64,000 nucleotides of DNA from Serratia inhibens (GTDB lineage: Bacteria > Pseudomonadota > Gammaproteobacteria > Enterobacterales > Enterobacteriaceae): the NCBI RefSeq assembly GCF_003591175.1, contig NZ_QYYG01000002.1, forward strand, positions 736,078-800,077, read 5' to 3'. Made by a program: the position numbers and the translations under genes. The notes beneath the pieces were generated by a model. It saw only the letters and a program-made list of their open reading frames with translations. It did no database searches and was not told the origin of the DNA. Below are positions 18,620 through 29,927 of this stretch, in pieces. Positions within the stretch are counted from its first letter, which is position 1. Each line of letters starts with the position of its first letter.

Positions 18620-19059
18620 TACGTACTCCTCCACCAGCGCGGTGCGAAATGCCCCCGCGCGTTCAAAAATGCTCACCTGAAAGGTAAGCAAAGATGTCGC
18701 CGACGACGCGTTCAGGTGGAACGATTCAGCCAGCGGCGACAAAAAAACCGGCACGGCAGGCCGGCGACGCTCAACCTCAACAACGGTTTAGACTCACTAA
18801 TCATTGTTGGCTGGCACAGCGTCAAATTGAACCTTTACTCTGGTATTGAAGCAGCAATCACTGTCACAGGCGCATGGCGGTGCCTGGGAGAATGGGGGTT
18901 TGTTTTAAGGTCTAAAATCCGCTGGGTTTATCTATTTTTCTCTTTGCGGCGGGATCTCGGTTCGCTCTTGTCGTCCGTAAGCCCCAAAAAAGAGTAACCG
19001 CAATGCGGTGGGCAGAGAACCCGGTATTCATAAGAAACGCTTTTGCATATAATGCAAAG
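18620..19059. promoter_or_regulatory. budA / lysR divergent intergenic region with a LysR-side promoter
   Basis: This 440-bp gap has no credible gene. At its right end a perfect -10 box TATAAT (19048-19053) with a weak -35 TATTCA (19025-19030, 17-bp spacer) points towards the LysR gene. The -10 lies inside the dyad TTTGCAT-ATA-ATGCAAA (19042-19058), which could be an autoregulatory operator. I saw no convincing promoter for budA by eye in the rest. Confidence 0.5.
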
Positions 19060-19962
19060 ATGAATGACGCCCGCTATGTTGAACATCTGCCGATATTTCT
19101 CGAAGTGGCCCTGTTGGGCAGCTTCTCCGCTGCCGCCCGCAAGCTGGGCATGGTGCCCTCTTCGCTGGTTCGCCATATCGACGCACTGGAAAGCGCCCTT
19201 GGCACCACGCTGTTTGTCCGCTCGACGCGCGGCCTGATGCTGACGGATGCCGGGGAAATGCTGAAGGCGCGGGCGGCGGCGCTGCTGTCGGACATCACCG
19301 ACATCCGCGCCGAACTGGCCTCGCTAAGTGATATGCCGCAGGGAACGTTACGCATCAGTTGCCTGCCGACCTTTGGCAAAACCTACATCCTGCCGCTGTT
19401 GCCGACGCTGGCTGAACGCTATCCGCAGCTGTTTGTCGATCTGGATCTGACCGAGCGCCAGACCGATCCGACGCAGGAGTTATTGGATGCCGCCATCCGC
19501 ATCGGCGAACAAAAAGACAGCGGATTGTATGCCAGCCGAATAGCCACTCAACGCTGGGTCATGTGCGCCAGCCCCGGCTATATCGCCCGCTACGGCCGCC
19601 CTGATGACCTGAACGCGCTGCCGGAACATCGGTTGATCGCCCGCTATAATAAACAGCAGCCCGCCTGCTGGACGCAAATCCTCAGCGGACAACTGCTGAA
19701 CCGTTGCCGTATGGTGCTGCGCTGCAATGACTTTACCGCCCAGCGCCAGGCGGCGCTGCTTGGACTGGGGATCACCTTTTTACCCAACTGGGTGGTTGGC
19801 CCGGATATCCAGGCAGGTAGCCTGCAGCAAGTGCTGGAGGATCCGCGCCGGGAACAACAGGGCATCTACCTGCTGCGGCCGCTGGCCAAGATCTCCGCCC
19901 GCTTAAACGTCTTCACCACCCTGCTGCAGCAAAGTATCGGTCAGCCCCCCAGTTGGGAATGA
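19060..19962 (+). CDS. LysR-family transcriptional regulator, probable bud operon regulator
   Basis: A LysR regulator of about 300 residues. The N-terminal winged helix-turn-helix (PIFLEVALLGSFSAAARKLGMVPSSLVRHIDALESALGTTLFVRSTRGLMLTDAG) is followed by a periplasmic-binding-type effector domain. Subfamily features are those of the CrgA-like group rather than the best-known Klebsiella BudR sequence, so orthology to BudR/SlaR is inferred from its divergent position next to budA. The ATG at 19060 gives the usual LysR N-terminus but has no ribosome binding site; an in-frame ATG at 19003 would add 19 residues. Its last 22 bp overlap the convergent eutC. Confidence 0.82.
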   Translation: MNDARYVEHLPIFLEVALLGSFSAAARKLGMVPSSLVRHIDALESALGTTLFVRSTRGLMLTDAGEMLKARAAALLSDITDIRAELASLSDMPQGTLRISCLPTFGKTYILPLLPTLAERYPQLFVDLDLTERQTDPTQELLDAAIRIGEQKDSGLYASRIATQRWVMCASPGYIARYGRPDDLNALPEHRLIARYNKQQPACWTQILSGQLLNRCRMVLRCNDFTAQRQAALLGLGITFLPNWVVGPDIQAGSLQQVLEDPRREQQGIYLLRPLAKISARLNVFTTLLQQSIGQPPSWE

Positions 19963-20732
19963 AGCGGCAATACCCGGCCATACAACGCCGGGTTATCGCT
20001 TTCGTCTTTCAGTTCAATCCCGGTCAGACCCCGCTGGAACGCCTGTTCCAGCAGCCACGCCAGCTTGAACGCCGCCTGAGGGTAATCCAGCCCTTCCGGG
20101 CGAACGTTGGAAATACAGTTACGCTCCGACTCGCGCCGCCGGGTGTTCGGCCCCCAGGTAAGGTAAATGCCCAGGCTGTCCGGCGACGACAGGCCCGGCC
20201 GCTCGCCAATCAATATCGCCACCGCTTTTGCCCGCAGACACTCGCCGATATCATCCCCCAGCGCCACCCGCGACTGATGCGCCAGCACCACTGGCGCCAC
20301 GGAAAGCCCCAACAGGTCGAGATAAGGCCGCAGCGCCTGCAACAAGGGTAACGCCTGGCGGTGCACCGCCTTGGAGGACAGACCGTCCGCCACCACCAGC
20401 AGCAGATCGGCCGCCTTGTCCGGCAGGCCCAGCAGCAGACTGCGGCTGTCCGCCGCCAACCGCCGCCCCAGATCCGGCCGGCTCAGGTAGGCGGTGCGGT
20501 CAGCGGCCTGACTGTGTACCGTCAGCGTCTGCCAGCCACTCTCCTGCAACGCCCCAGCCAGCGTATCGCTGTCGAACGGTTGGTGTACCGCATCGCGCGC
20601 CTGCGCATGCGCCAGACCGAATTTAAGCAGCTCCCCGGTGGGCAGGCTGGCGCCGGTACGGCCCAAAGCGATACGCGCATCGGTAAAGGCGCGCAGCGCA
20701 TCCCAGCTGTTGACGTGAACCGGTTTATTCAT
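19941..20732 (-). CDS. eutC: Ethanolamine ammonia-lyase small subunit EutC
   Basis: A 263-residue subunit of the adenosylcobalamin-dependent ethanolamine ammonia-lyase, which converts ethanolamine to acetaldehyde and ammonia. Family stretches: DARIALGRTGASLPTGELLKFGLAHAQARDAV, YLSRPDLGRRL, DLLLVVADGLSSKAVH, LIGERPGLSSPDSLGIYLTWGP and RNCISNVRPEGL. The N-terminal tail that targets E. coli-type EutC to the microcompartment is short here. The ATG overlaps the eutB stop (TGATG). No shell, acetaldehyde dehydrogenase or reactivase genes are adjacent. Confidence 0.94.
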   Translation of the reverse strand: MNKPVHVNSWDALRAFTDARIALGRTGASLPTGELLKFGLAHAQARDAVHQPFDSDTLAGALQESGWQTLTVHSQAADRTAYLSRPDLGRRLAADSRSLLLGLPDKAADLLLVVADGLSSKAVHRQALPLLQALRPYLDLLGLSVAPVVLAHQSRVALGDDIGECLRAKAVAILIGERPGLSSPDSLGIYLTWGPNTRRRESERNCISNVRPEGLDYPQAAFKLAWLLEQAFQRGLTGIELKDESDNPALYGRVLPLHSQLGG

Positions 20733-22114
20733 CAACTCTCTCCCTGCAGCGCCAGCAACAACGGATGATTGGAGGCCGTATCGCGCAGCCGCCCCAGTTC
20801 GTCGGTGATATGCATTTTCACCAACCAGTCGGCAAACTCCGGTGCGTGTTTGAGCCCCAGCAGTTCGCGGATATACAACGCGTCGTGGAAGGAGGTGCTC
20901 TGATAATTGAGCATGATGTCGTCCGCTCCCGGCACGCCAATCAAAAAGGTTAATCCGGCGGTGGCCAACAGCGTCAGTAAAGTGTCCATGTCATCCTGAT
21001 CCGCCTCAGCATGATTGGTGTAACACACGTCGCACCCCAGCGGCAGGCCGAGCAGCTTGCCGCAAAAGTGGTCCTCCAGCCCGGCGCGAATAATCTGTTT
21101 ACCGTCATACAGATACTCCGGGCCGATAAACCCGACCACGGTATTGATCAGCAACGGGGAAAAATGGCGCGCCACCGCATAAGCACGCGCCTCGCAGGTT
21201 TGCTGATCGACACCGTGATGCGCATTGGCCGACAGGCAACTGCCCTGCCCGGTTTCGAAATACATCACGTTATTGCCCAGTGTGCCGCGATTGAGGCTCA
21301 ACGCCGCCTGCTGCGCTTCCGCCAGCAGCGCCAGATTAATGCCGAAGCCGCTGTTGGCGGCCTCTGTGCCGGCGATCGACTGGAACACCAGATCCACCGG
21401 CGCACCGCGTTCCATCAGCCGCAGCGTGTTGGTGACGTGCGTCAGCACGCAGGACTGTGTGGGAATGGCGAAACGCTGGATCACGTCATCCAGCATGTAA
21501 TTGAGCTTTTCCAGCAACGGCAGGCTGTCGCTGGCCGGGTTGATGCCAACCACCGCGTCGCCGCTGCCGTACAGCAGGCCATCGAGCATGCTGGCGGCGA
21601 TGCCCTGCAGGCTGTCGGTCGGGTGATTAGGCTGCAAGCGCACGCTGATGCGGCCTGGCAGGCCGAGAGTATTGCGAAATCGCGTCACCACCCGGCACTT
21701 CTTCGCCACCAGGATCAGATCCTGATTGCGCATAAGCTTGCTCACCGCCGCCGCCATTTCTGGCGTAATCCCGGCGGCTACCTGCGCCAGCATTGCGCTG
21801 TCCGCCTGCTCGCTCAGCAACCAGTCGCGGAAATCCCCCACCGTCAGGTGGGAGATCGGCGCGAAGGCCACGGCATCATGGCTATCGATAATCAGCCGCG
21901 TGACCTCATCCTTTTCGTAAGGCACCAGCAACTGCTGCAAAAACGTTTTCAGCGGTACCTCCGCCAGCGCAATGCGCGCCGCCATGCGTTCTTCCGCGCT
22001 CTCCGCCGCCACTTCCGCCAGATAGTCGCCGGAACGGGCCGGTGACGCCTTTGCCAGCAGTTGGCGTAAATCATTGAAACGGTAGCTGCGCCGGCTAAGC
22101 GTTGCCTGATACAT
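20732..22114 (-). CDS. eutB: Ethanolamine ammonia-lyase large subunit EutB
   Basis: A 460-residue catalytic subunit of ethanolamine ammonia-lyase with a TIM-barrel fold. Recognisable stretches are ANPPxS-free GDAVVGINPASDS, THVTNTLRLMERGAPVDLVFQSIAGTEAANSGFGI, FETGQGSCLSANAHHGVDQQTCEARAYAVAR, LGLPLGCDVCYTNHAEADQDDMD and FLIGVPGADDIMLNYQSTSFHD. Length is close to the usual 453. It starts a two-gene eutBC unit; the 214 bp upstream shows no eutR-like gene, permease or obvious cobalamin riboswitch, so cobalamin supply and transport must come from elsewhere. Confidence 0.95.
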   Translation of the reverse strand: MYQATLSRRSYRFNDLRQLLAKASPARSGDYLAEVAAESAEERMAARIALAEVPLKTFLQQLLVPYEKDEVTRLIIDSHDAVAFAPISHLTVGDFRDWLLSEQADSAMLAQVAAGITPEMAAAVSKLMRNQDLILVAKKCRVVTRFRNTLGLPGRISVRLQPNHPTDSLQGIAASMLDGLLYGSGDAVVGINPASDSLPLLEKLNYMLDDVIQRFAIPTQSCVLTHVTNTLRLMERGAPVDLVFQSIAGTEAANSGFGINLALLAEAQQAALSLNRGTLGNNVMYFETGQGSCLSANAHHGVDQQTCEARAYAVARHFSPLLINTVVGFIGPEYLYDGKQIIRAGLEDHFCGKLLGLPLGCDVCYTNHAEADQDDMDTLLTLLATAGLTFLIGVPGADDIMLNYQSTSFHDALYIRELLGLKHAPEFADWLVKMHITDELGRLRDTASNHPLLLALQGES

Positions 22115-22328
22115 AGCGCCCCCCTGTTTTGCCCAAATTGATCATCTGAAGCTGCAAACCCTGTACCAAGTGTAGTCAGTCGGCAGGTGAATTTATTTTT
22201 TACCGGAAATCATGCGGTTAATGCCGTTTACCGCCAGGTTCCGGGCAGCCTGAGCCTGCACTAAAATCATGCATTGCATTCCGCCGGCGAGCGCTTCGGG
22301 TTACAGTAGCCGCAACAAAGGAGAGGTA

Positions 22329-22877
22329 ATGAACCGGCAACAGCAAATTATCCAGTGGTTACAGCAAGATAACGAAAGAATGACGGTATTGCGTACCGTA
22401 CGGCGGCTCGGCCTGAATGACTGGTGTCTGGGTGCCGGATTTGTGCGCAACCTGGTATGGGACCGGCTCCAGGGTTATGCCTCCCCGACGCCGCTCAACG
22501 ACATCGACGTGATTCATTTTGATCCGCAACGTGCGGAAGCGGAGCGCGATCGGATGCTGGAGGCGCGGCTGCAACAGTGGTTGCCGCAGCCATGGTCGGT
22601 GAAAAATCAGGCTCGCATGCACCTGCGCTGCGGGCGGACGCCCTACCTCAACAGCGAGGATGCCATCAGCTTTTGGACCGAGCTTGAAACGGCGATTGGC
22701 GCACGCCTGAACGCCGATGACAGCATCCAACTGGTAGCGCCTTTCGGCCTAGAGCGACTGTTCGACGACACCATTACCTTCAATACCAAAAACGGCGATA
22801 TCCACACATTCGACCAACGGGTGGCCGACAAAGGCTGGCTACAACGCTGGCCGCGGCTACGGCAAGTTCGCGGGTAA
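22329..22877 (+). CDS. Nucleotidyltransferase-like protein (DUF925 / NTP_transf_6 type)
   Basis: A 182-residue cytoplasmic protein. It has the family pattern LNDWCLGAGFVRNLVWDRLQGY followed by LNDIDVIHFD, an acidic pair typical of nucleotidyltransferase-superfamily folds, and FGLERLFDDTITFN near the C-terminus. This places it in the COG3575-type nucleotidyltransferase-like family, whose substrate is not established. The ATG at 22329 follows a good GGAGAGG; a longer frame from 22269 lacks one. It stands alone between eutB and an FlxA-like gene. Confidence 0.8.
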   Translation: MNRQQQIIQWLQQDNERMTVLRTVRRLGLNDWCLGAGFVRNLVWDRLQGYASPTPLNDIDVIHFDPQRAEAERDRMLEARLQQWLPQPWSVKNQARMHLRCGRTPYLNSEDAISFWTELETAIGARLNADDSIQLVAPFGLERLFDDTITFNTKNGDIHTFDQRVADKGWLQRWPRLRQVRG

Positions 22878-22936
22878 AGTTTTACCTGCCGCTGCCGATA
22901 CCCTGAGCAGCAACATCAAGACTCAGGGAGAGCATT

Positions 22937-23413
22937 ATGTCCACCAGCATTACCATGATCGTGCCGGTAAAAAACACCGTACCCGGCGTCAGCAACGTCT
23001 TCAGCGCCCCCGGCAAACAGGGCCAGGTACTGATGGCCAAGCCTGTCAATCAACAGCCTGAAGGCGGTAAACCGAAAGAAACCGAAGGTGCCGGCGGCGG
23101 CGAACAGGTCAATATCTCGGACAGCAGCGCCTCGGCACGCATCAAGGCGCTGAATAAACAAATCCAGGATCTGCAACAAAAACTGGTGGATCTCAAAGAC
23201 TCGGGCGGCGATGCCAAAGAGATCGAAAAACAGAAACAGCTGATCCAGGCGCAGATCAAAATGCTGCAGGCTGAAATCGAACGCATTCAGAAAGAAGAAA
23301 TGGAAAAGCAACGGCAGGAGCAGGTGGCGAAAGCCGCCTCCGGCAACGCTCCGGTCAAAGGCGACGGCGTCAATCGCCCCACAGCGCTGAATGCCGTGGA
23401 TGTGTATATCTGA
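22937..23413 (+). CDS. FlxA-like coiled-coil protein
   Basis: A 158-residue hydrophilic protein with a low-complexity Pro/Gly/Glu N-terminal third and a long predicted coiled coil from about residue 65 to 130 (ARIKALNKQIQDLQQKLVDL ... QIKMLQAEIERIQKEEMEKQ). This matches the FlxA-like family; E. coli FlxA is FliA-regulated with unknown function. A good ribosome binding site (AGGGAGAG) precedes the ATG. No flagellar genes are nearby and no signal peptide is visible. It lies two bases from the convergent yfeR end, with no terminator between. Confidence 0.75.
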   Translation: MSTSITMIVPVKNTVPGVSNVFSAPGKQGQVLMAKPVNQQPEGGKPKETEGAGGGEQVNISDSSASARIKALNKQIQDLQQKLVDLKDSGGDAKEIEKQKQLIQAQIKMLQAEIERIQKEEMEKQRQEQVAKAASGNAPVKGDGVNRPTALNAVDVYI

Positions 23414-23414
23414 C

Positions 23415-24335
23415 TCAATACCCCGCCTGTTGTCGGCGTTGCTGTTGCAGCAACGCCGCCTGCTGCCCGACGACCTGCCAAATTACCTCGGCCGCCGGCG
23501 TCAGCGAGCGGTTTTTACGCCGCACCAGCATCAGCGCGCGATTAATTTCCGGTACCAGCCGACACACTGTCAATTGCCCGCCTTCCGGCAGCGGTAACGC
23601 CAGCGCCGGGAAAATGCTGATGCCGATACCCGCCGCCACCATCGGAAACAGCGTCGCCGGGTGACCGATTTCCTGCACCACCGAGGCTTCCACTCCCTGC
23701 TGGCGCAGAGCGCTGTCAATCAGCGGTCGGCTGCCCGAAGCATAATCCTGCAACACCAAACGGCTGCCGTTCAGGGCCGACCAGTGCACCTCGGGCAGTG
23801 CGGCGAACGGGTGATCGCGGCGGCACAACAGCAGGAAGGGTTCATGCAGAATCGGCTCGCAGTCCAGATCCACCGCAAGGACCGGATCCACTACGATGCC
23901 AAAATCCACTTCGGCATTACGGATACTGTGCAACACCTGCTGTTGCGCCTGATCACGCAGCATGATGCGAATGTCCGGATATTGCTGCTCCCCGGCGGCG
24001 ATGCACTGCGGCATCAGGTGGGCGGAGATGGTCTGGCTGGACGCCACGCGCACCGTGCCGCTGCGCTGCACGCCAAAGCTGCGCGCATCCAGCAGCGAGG
24101 TTTGCAGTTCATCCAGCAGACGTTCAACGCGGTTGGCCAACCGCTGCCCGGCGTCGGTCAGCACCACTTCGCGCGTGGTACGGTCCAGCAGCCGCACGCC
24201 AATCTCCGCTTCCAGTTCTTTGACGCTGTGGCTGACCGCCGACTGGGTCAGGCCAATAGCCTCACCGGCCCGGCTGAAGCTACAGTGCCGGGCAATGGCG
24301 ACAAAAACTCTGAGCTGTTTGATAGAATAATTCAT
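23415..24335 (-). CDS. yfeR: LysR-family regulator YfeR
   Basis: A 306-residue LysR regulator with an N-terminal helix-turn-helix ([45 protein letters not shown]) and a C-terminal effector domain. It is divergent from yfeH with a 94-bp AT-rich gap, exactly the yfeR-yfeH arrangement of E. coli and Salmonella, where YfeR is reported to respond to osmolarity and act on yfeH. That role here is inferred from synteny. Confidence 0.87.
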   Translation of the reverse strand: MNYSIKQLRVFVAIARHCSFSRAGEAIGLTQSAVSHSVKELEAEIGVRLLDRTTREVVLTDAGQRLANRVERLLDELQTSLLDARSFGVQRSGTVRVASSQTISAHLMPQCIAAGEQQYPDIRIMLRDQAQQQVLHSIRNAEVDFGIVVDPVLAVDLDCEPILHEPFLLLCRRDHPFAALPEVHWSALNGSRLVLQDYASGSRPLIDSALRQQGVEASVVQEIGHPATLFPMVAAGIGISIFPALALPLPEGGQLTVCRLVPEINRALMLVRRKNRSLTPAAEVIWQVVGQQAALLQQQRRQQAGY

Positions 24336-24429
24336 GTATTTTTTTCATATATAAATTAAATAAATCAATTTAATTATTATATCTCGCAGCGCCACAATAA
24401 GCGCATCATTTTTATTCGAGTACGCCACC

Positions 24430-25422
24430 ATGAGATTCTTGCCCGATCGCTTTACCCTGACGCTGATCGCCACCGTCTTGCTGGCTTCTTTCCTGCCTGC
24501 GCGGGGCGAATTCGTCGGCTGGCTAAACGTGCTGACCATCGCCGCCATCGCCTTGCTGTTTTTCATGCACGGCGCCAAGCTGTCGCGCGAGGCCATTTTG
24601 GCCGGCAGCAACAACTGGCGGCTGCATCTGTGGGTGATGTTCAGCACCTTTATCATTTTTCCGGCGCTCGGCGTGCTGTTTAAATGGTGGTCGCCGATCG
24701 ACGTCAGCCCCGAGCTATATTCCGGCTTTATCTATCTGTGCATTCTGCCCGCCACCGTGCAATCGGCCATCGCCTTTACCTCGCTGGCGGGGGGCAACGT
24801 CGCCGCCGCGGTTTGCAGCGCGTCGGCCTCAAGCCTGTTGGGGATCTTCGTTTCGCCGCTGTTGGTCGGGCTGCTGATGAACGTCCACGGTGAAACCGGC
24901 AGCCTGCAGCAGGTCGGCTCGATTGTGCTGCAGCTGTTGGTGCCGTTCGTCGCCGGCCATTTGTCGCGGCCGCTGATCGGCAAGTGGATCGAACGCAACC
25001 GCAAGCTTATCGGTAAAACCGACCAGACTTCGATTCTGCTGGTGGTCTATGCCGCCTTCAGCGAAGCGGTTACGCACGGTATCTGGCATCAGGTGGGCTT
25101 GGGTTCGCTGGTGTTTATCGTGGCGGGCAGCATCGTCCTGTTGACGATCGTGCTGGTGGTGAACACTTACATGGCGCGCTGGATGGGCTTTAGCAAAGCC
25201 GACGAAATTACCATCGTGTTCTGCGGCTCGAAGAAAAGCCTGGCGAACGGCATCCCGATGGCCAATATCCTGTTCCCGGCTTCAACCGTGGGGATTATGG
25301 TATTGCCACTGATGGTGTTCCATCAGGTGCAATTGATGACCTGCGCGGTGTTGGCGAGACGTTATCAGAAGAAACAACAGGAAAAACAGGCTGTGCTTGA
25401 CGCAGAGCCGTCGCGGGGATAA
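24430..25422 (+). CDS. yfeH: Putative bile acid:Na+ symporter family protein YfeH
   Basis: A 330-residue integral membrane protein with about ten hydrophobic helices, of the SBF-like family (bile acid:sodium symporter fold). Typical stretches are FFMHGAKLSREA, CILPATVQSAIAFTSLAGGNVAAAVCSASASSLLGIFVSPLLVG and CGSKKSLANGIPMANILF. The transported substrate is unknown. It is divergent from yfeR and is followed by a short hairpin shared with the convergent ypeB. Confidence 0.88.
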   Translation: MRFLPDRFTLTLIATVLLASFLPARGEFVGWLNVLTIAAIALLFFMHGAKLSREAILAGSNNWRLHLWVMFSTFIIFPALGVLFKWWSPIDVSPELYSGFIYLCILPATVQSAIAFTSLAGGNVAAAVCSASASSLLGIFVSPLLVGLLMNVHGETGSLQQVGSIVLQLLVPFVAGHLSRPLIGKWIERNRKLIGKTDQTSILLVVYAAFSEAVTHGIWHQVGLGSLVFIVAGSIVLLTIVLVVNTYMARWMGFSKADEITIVFCGSKKSLANGIPMANILFPASTVGIMVLPLMVFHQVQLMTCAVLARRYQKKQQEKQAVLDAEPSRG

Positions 25423-25427
25423 ACGAA

Positions 25428-25443
25428 ACGGGCTTTCGCCCGT
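25428..25443. terminator. Hairpin between convergent yfeH and ypeB
   Basis: Perfect ACGGGC-TTTC-GCCCGT stem-loop in the 25-bp gap. A run CTCTTTTTT follows about ten bases later on the plus strand, inside the end of ypeB, so it may serve yfeH. Confidence 0.5.
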
Positions 25444-25447
25444 CCGT

Positions 25448-25662
25448 TCAACTCTTTTTTAACGGCTTGACCAGGTGGTCAAGCCCTTCGATTTTAATCG
25501 CCAGCGTCATTTCCATCAGCATGCCGAGTTTGCCGTTGGGGAACTCGCCTTTGCGGGCGAACCACAGCAAATACTCTTCAGGCAGGTCAATCAGCGCCCG
25601 CCCTTGGTACTTGCCGAACGGCATCAGGGTATTGGCGATCTCGATCAGGTTCTCTTTTTCCA

Positions 25663-25663
<1 letters not shown>
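25448..25663 (-). CDS. ypeB: DUF3820 protein YpeB
   Basis: A 71-residue protein with the DUF3820 pattern MPFGKYQGRALIDLPEEYLLWFARKGEFPNGKLG. The function is not known. Its ATG overlaps the ligA stop codon by one base (TGATG), so it is translated from the same transcript as ligA, as in E. coli. Confidence 0.9.
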
Positions 25664-27687
<2,024 letters not shown>

Positions 27688-27701
27688 TCACCATCAAAGA
27701 T

Positions 27702-27725
27702 AAAAAACCCCCGGCAAGCGGGGGC
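27702..27725 (-). terminator. Rho-independent terminator after zipA
   Basis: On the minus strand, CCCCCGC-TTG-CCGGGGG is followed by TTTTTTA. It lies between the zipA stop (27763) and the ligA start (27684), so ligA must have its own promoter or rely on readthrough. Confidence 0.88.
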
Positions 27726-27762
27726 TTTGTTGTTACGGATGTTCAGTGCGCGTGGCTACCGG

Positions 27763-28761
27763 TCAGGCGTTGCTTTCCAACACTTCACGGATGCGCGCTT
27801 TGTAGGTTTCCAGCTTCTGTGGGGTCATCATGCGGCGCTCATCGTCCAGCACCACACCGCCCACGTCGTCGGCGATCCGCTGTGCCGACTGCAGCATCAG
27901 CTTGAAGTTCTGATTAGCGTCGCCATAAGACGGCACCATCATGAACATCGACACGCCCGGCGTGGAGAAATCGGACATCATGTCAGGATCAAAAGATCCC
28001 GGCTTGACCATATTCGCCAGGCTGAACAGCACAGGACCACTGCCTGCCGGGCTGATATGGCGATGGAAAATCCCCATCGCGCCAAACTGGAAGCCCGCTT
28101 GCAGCACGCTCTGCAGCAGAACTTCGCCGCCGATCACGCCACCCTGATGTGCGGTAACATGCAGCACCAGTACGGTTTCTTTCAGTTTTGCCGGTTTAAT
28201 GGCTGCCGGAGCAGGCTGAGGTTCCACCGCCGCTGGTTTCACTTCCGGCTGCGGCTGATGCACAGGTTCGGCGCGGAACGCCGGCTCCGCTGCAGGCGCC
28301 ACAGGCGGCAGATCGTCAACGCGCGGTTCACGGCGCGGCGCAGGCTGCTGCGGCACGTCGTCCTCTTCGTCCTGCGCGTAAGTGTCCAGCAGGATGTCAT
28401 CATAATCCGGCCGCTGAGACAGCGGTGGCGGAGACTGATGAGCAGCCGGTTGAACGGCACGTGGCGTTGGCTCGGCCGCCGGAGCAGGCTTGGGCGCAAC
28501 CACGGGTTCTTCGCGTGCGGCATCAAAATGACCAAAGGACGGCTCATCGTGCGGGTTAGCGGCGCGTACACGCACCTCTCCCACGCCTTCATCGAGATCG
28601 TCGATCGGGGATTGTTCACGTTCTTTTTTAGAACGCTTGGCTGGGCGATCGCGGAAAAGCGATGAGCGTTCTTTGCGACTGGTCCACAGACCGTGCAATA
28701 ACAACGCTATTATGGCGATCGCGCCAACAACGATTAATATCAGACGCAAATCCTGCATCAT
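27763..28761 (-). CDS. zipA: Cell division protein ZipA
   Basis: A 332-residue inner-membrane protein that tethers FtsZ at the division site. It has an N-terminal membrane anchor ([22 protein letters not shown]), the conserved [18 protein letters not shown], a long Pro/Ala/Gln-rich linker (about residues 65-185), and a C-terminal FtsZ-binding domain ([51 protein letters not shown]). The start at 28761 aligns with E. coli ZipA; the frame extends further upstream without support. It is divergent from cysZ. Confidence 0.96.
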   Translation of the reverse strand: MMQDLRLILIVVGAIAIIALLLHGLWTSRKERSSLFRDRPAKRSKKEREQSPIDDLDEGVGEVRVRAANPHDEPSFGHFDAAREEPVVAPKPAPAAEPTPRAVQPAAHQSPPPLSQRPDYDDILLDTYAQDEEDDVPQQPAPRREPRVDDLPPVAPAAEPAFRAEPVHQPQPEVKPAAVEPQPAPAAIKPAKLKETVLVLHVTAHQGGVIGGEVLLQSVLQAGFQFGAMGIFHRHISPAGSGPVLFSLANMVKPGSFDPDMMSDFSTPGVSMFMMVPSYGDANQNFKLMLQSAQRIADDVGGVVLDDERRMMTPQKLETYKARIREVLESNA

Positions 28762-28982
28762 TGCTATCTCTGTTGTTCCAATACATTGCCACCGCGGCAA
28801 ACATTCACTCTTTAACTCTATTTGCCCGAGCACACAAGTGCAAGTCCGTGCTGAACTTTATGCCAATAAAGATGATTATACTGCCTTTTTTTGCTGTTTT
28901 TTCAGCCAATGCCACCCTAGCCAGCAGAAAATCATCCCGATATGATAGCGATGCCTGTTCAGACAAAGAGATAACTTAAGAT

Positions 28983-29744
28983 ATGTCCTATACGCAGTCA
29001 CCTTCTCACTCCACCAGCGGCTTTCATTATTTCGCCGAAGGTTGGCGCCTGATTTCGCGCCCGGGGATTAAACGCTATGTCGTCCTGCCGTTGCTGGTCA
29101 ACGTGCTGCTGATGGGCTCCGCTTTCTGGTGGCTGTTCAGCCAGCTTGGCGATTGGATCCCCAGCATGATGAGCCATGTACCCAACTGGCTGCAGTGGTT
29201 GAGCTATCTGCTGTGGCCGCTGGCGGTCGTTTCCGTCCTGCTGGTATTCAGTTATTTGTTCAGCACCATCACCAACCTGATTGCCGCGCCGTTCTGCGGC
29301 CTGCTGGCCGAACATCTGGAGGGCAGCCTGACCGGCAAGCCGCTGCCGGACACCGGCATCTTCGGCATTGTGAAAGACCTGCCGCGCATCATGACGCGTG
29401 AATGGCGCAAGCTGGCGTACTACCTGCCGCGTGCGCTGCTGTTGCTGATACTCTATTTCATCCCGGGGATTGGCCAAACGGTGGCGCCGGTATTGTGGTT
29501 TCTGTTCAGCGCATGGATGCTGGCGATCCAGTATTGCGACTACCCGTTCGATAACCATAAGGTGAGCTTTGCCGATATGCGTCGCGCGCTGCGTCAGCAT
29601 AAAACCGATAACCTGCAGTTTGGCGCAATGGTCAGCCTGTTCACCATGATCCCAATCCTTAATCTGGTGATCCTGCCGGTCGCGGTTTGCGGTGCCACCG
29701 CCATGTGGGTTGACCGCTATCGCACACAATTCGTTCGTTCCTGA
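28983..29744 (+). CDS. cysZ: Sulfate transporter CysZ
   Basis: A 253-residue inner-membrane protein that imports sulfate for cysteine synthesis. It has several hydrophobic segments and the CysZ stretches [44 protein letters not shown] and [17 protein letters not shown]. It is followed 183 bp later by cysK. A GGGCGC/GCGCCC hairpin at 29783-29801 may end its transcript, so cysK is likely transcribed from its own promoter. Confidence 0.95.
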   Translation: MSYTQSPSHSTSGFHYFAEGWRLISRPGIKRYVVLPLLVNVLLMGSAFWWLFSQLGDWIPSMMSHVPNWLQWLSYLLWPLAVVSVLLVFSYLFSTITNLIAAPFCGLLAEHLEGSLTGKPLPDTGIFGIVKDLPRIMTREWRKLAYYLPRALLLLILYFIPGIGQTVAPVLWFLFSAWMLAIQYCDYPFDNHKVSFADMRRALRQHKTDNLQFGAMVSLFTMIPILNLVILPVAVCGATAMWVDRYRTQFVRS

Positions 29745-29927
29745 GCCGTTTCATTCCCCGCTTTACGATTAATTCTTCGACAGGGCGCGCAATTTGCGCC
29801 CTTATCCTTGTGCTTAAAACTTATTTCCTAATAACATATCGATATACCAATTCTTTACTTCCCTGCCGGTACTGTTAGCGTATGCTTTCGATGTTCCCCA
29901 CATTTTCATAGAGTTAAAGGACGGGCT

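Noticed and set aside
22115..22328. Cobalamin riboswitch upstream of eutB
   Set aside because: Adenosylcobalamin dependence made one plausible, but I could not find a B12-box-like sequence or the usual long leader.
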